This document shows positions 5,292 through 5,407 of a stretch of 5,407 bases of DNA, one piece after another. How positions within the stretch are numbered: the stretch's first letter is position 1; each line of letters begins with the position of its first letter. The position numbers and the translations under genes are program-made. Below the pieces are notes generated by a model that saw only the letters and a list, made by a program, of their open reading frames with translations, made no database searches and had not been told where the DNA came from. Origin of the DNA: Deinococcales bacterium. Lineage in GTDB: Bacteria; Deinococcota; Deinococci; Deinococcales; Deinococcaceae. The stretch is taken from NCBI GenBank assembly GCA_025359705.1, contig JANYFS010000021.1, forward strand, positions 1 through 5,407, in the 5' to 3' direction.

Positions 5292-5407
5292 ATGCGGTTA
5301 GGCTCGAGCGACGGGTTACACCAAACAGACCCAGCCCCTAACACCATTCCCGCTCGAGTGCCACGGGCTGGGTTGGCAGTGGTGTTGTGGATTTTGCTGG
5401 CAGTCAC
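5292..5407 (+). CDS. Probable BtuC-like (FecCD family) permease, N-terminal fragment
   Basis: Only 38 complete codons are visible before the right edge. The protein begins MRLGSSDGLH, has a polar Pro/Ala-rich stretch to about residue 26, and then enters a hydrophobic helix (AGLAVVLWILLAV, 26-38), the usual beginning of the first membrane span of FecCD/BtuC permeases. No family motif is yet in view, so the call rests mainly on context: it follows the binding-protein gene by 18 bases in the same direction, the standard order of B12 importer operons, where the ATPase gene normally comes next. GGTGAGG (5280-5286) serves as ribosome-binding site. It carries two CTCGAG sites in 56 bases, neither in the Leu-Glu frame. 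Confidence 0.7.
   Translation, partial: MRLGSSDGLHQTDPAPNTIPARVPRAGLAVVLWILLAV

Larger units (their letters stand above)
130..5358. repeat. CTCGAG, a highly iterated palindrome (40 copies)
   Basis: By eye I find CTCGAG starting at 130, 199, 575, 632, 673, 840, 879, 963, 1092, 1116, 1227, 1321, 1583, 1939, 2025, 2147, 2208, 2434, 2714, 2898, 3129, 3182, 3197, 3222, 3402, 3512, 3923, 4024, 4093, 4210, 4375, 4553, 4677, 4746, 4839, 4893, 5103, 5229, 5303 and 5353. Thirty lie in the predicted genes (about one per 139 bp) and ten in non-coding DNA (about one per 125 bp), so the signal is in the DNA and not in a protein motif. Within genes 19 sites read Leu-Glu, seven put TCG (Ser) in frame and four put CGA (Arg) in frame. 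Thirty of 40 copies are preceded by C or G. This resembles the HIP1 octamer of cyanobacteria in abundance, with a different sequence. Confidence 0.95.

Noticed and set aside
130..5358. CTCGAG copies as a CRISPR array or tandem repeat
   Set aside because: The identity is limited to six bases, spacing is irregular, and most copies lie inside intact genes.
4955..5407. 150-codon minus-strand open frame at the right edge
   Set aside because: It lies antisense to the conserved C-terminal half of the BtuF-like protein and the permease start, and its translation is low in structure.

Overview
The window comes from a bacterium of roughly balanced base composition. The genes suggest a diderm cell: an LptF/LptG-type permease, an O-antigen-ligase/polymerase-like membrane enzyme, and a periplasmic-type cobalamin-binding protein without a lipobox. 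The most striking global property is the hexamer CTCGAG, which I counted 40 times in 5407 bp, about one per 135 bp where roughly one copy would be expected by chance. It is equally dense in genes and in non-coding DNA, so it acts like a genome-wide highly iterated palindrome. My best guess is the Deinococcota (Meiothermus/Deinococcus-like), from the flavour of the proteins, but nothing in the window proves this.

Layout. (1) 1-354, minus strand: the N-terminal 118 residues of a metallophosphoesterase of the PPP / diadenosine-tetraphosphatase type, running off the left edge. (2) 355-731: a divergent, AT-rich intergenic region with a candidate promoter on each strand, an 11-bp-spaced triple direct repeat (587-615), and a doubled 10-mer. 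(3) 732-1151, plus: an unrecognised, probably cytoplasmic 139-residue protein. (4) 1152-1497: no intact gene; a start-less open stretch that looks like a gene remnant, short repeats, and a promoter for the next operon. (5) 1498-3890, plus: a two-gene envelope operon, a WaaL/Wzy-like polytopic membrane protein followed, with a 4-bp overlap and a TTG start, by an LptF/LptG-family permease. A hairpin with a T8 tract (3974-4018) probably ends it. (6) 4080-4397: promoter, cobalamin riboswitch and intrinsic terminator forming a control leader. (7) 4398-5407, plus: the vitamin B12 ABC importer operon, a BtuF-like binding protein and the start of a probable BtuC-like permease that runs off the right edge.

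How the parts fit together. The two envelope genes are translationally coupled and probably serve one surface-glycolipid pathway: the first joins or polymerises glycan on a lipid carrier, and the second is a transmembrane component of the exporter that extracts lipid-linked glycan from the inner membrane. The B12 operon is very probably shut down when cobalamin binds the leader RNA, because a strong terminator hairpin ends 26 nt before the btuF start codon. The phosphatase and the small unknown protein are divergently placed, and I see no functional link to the two operons.
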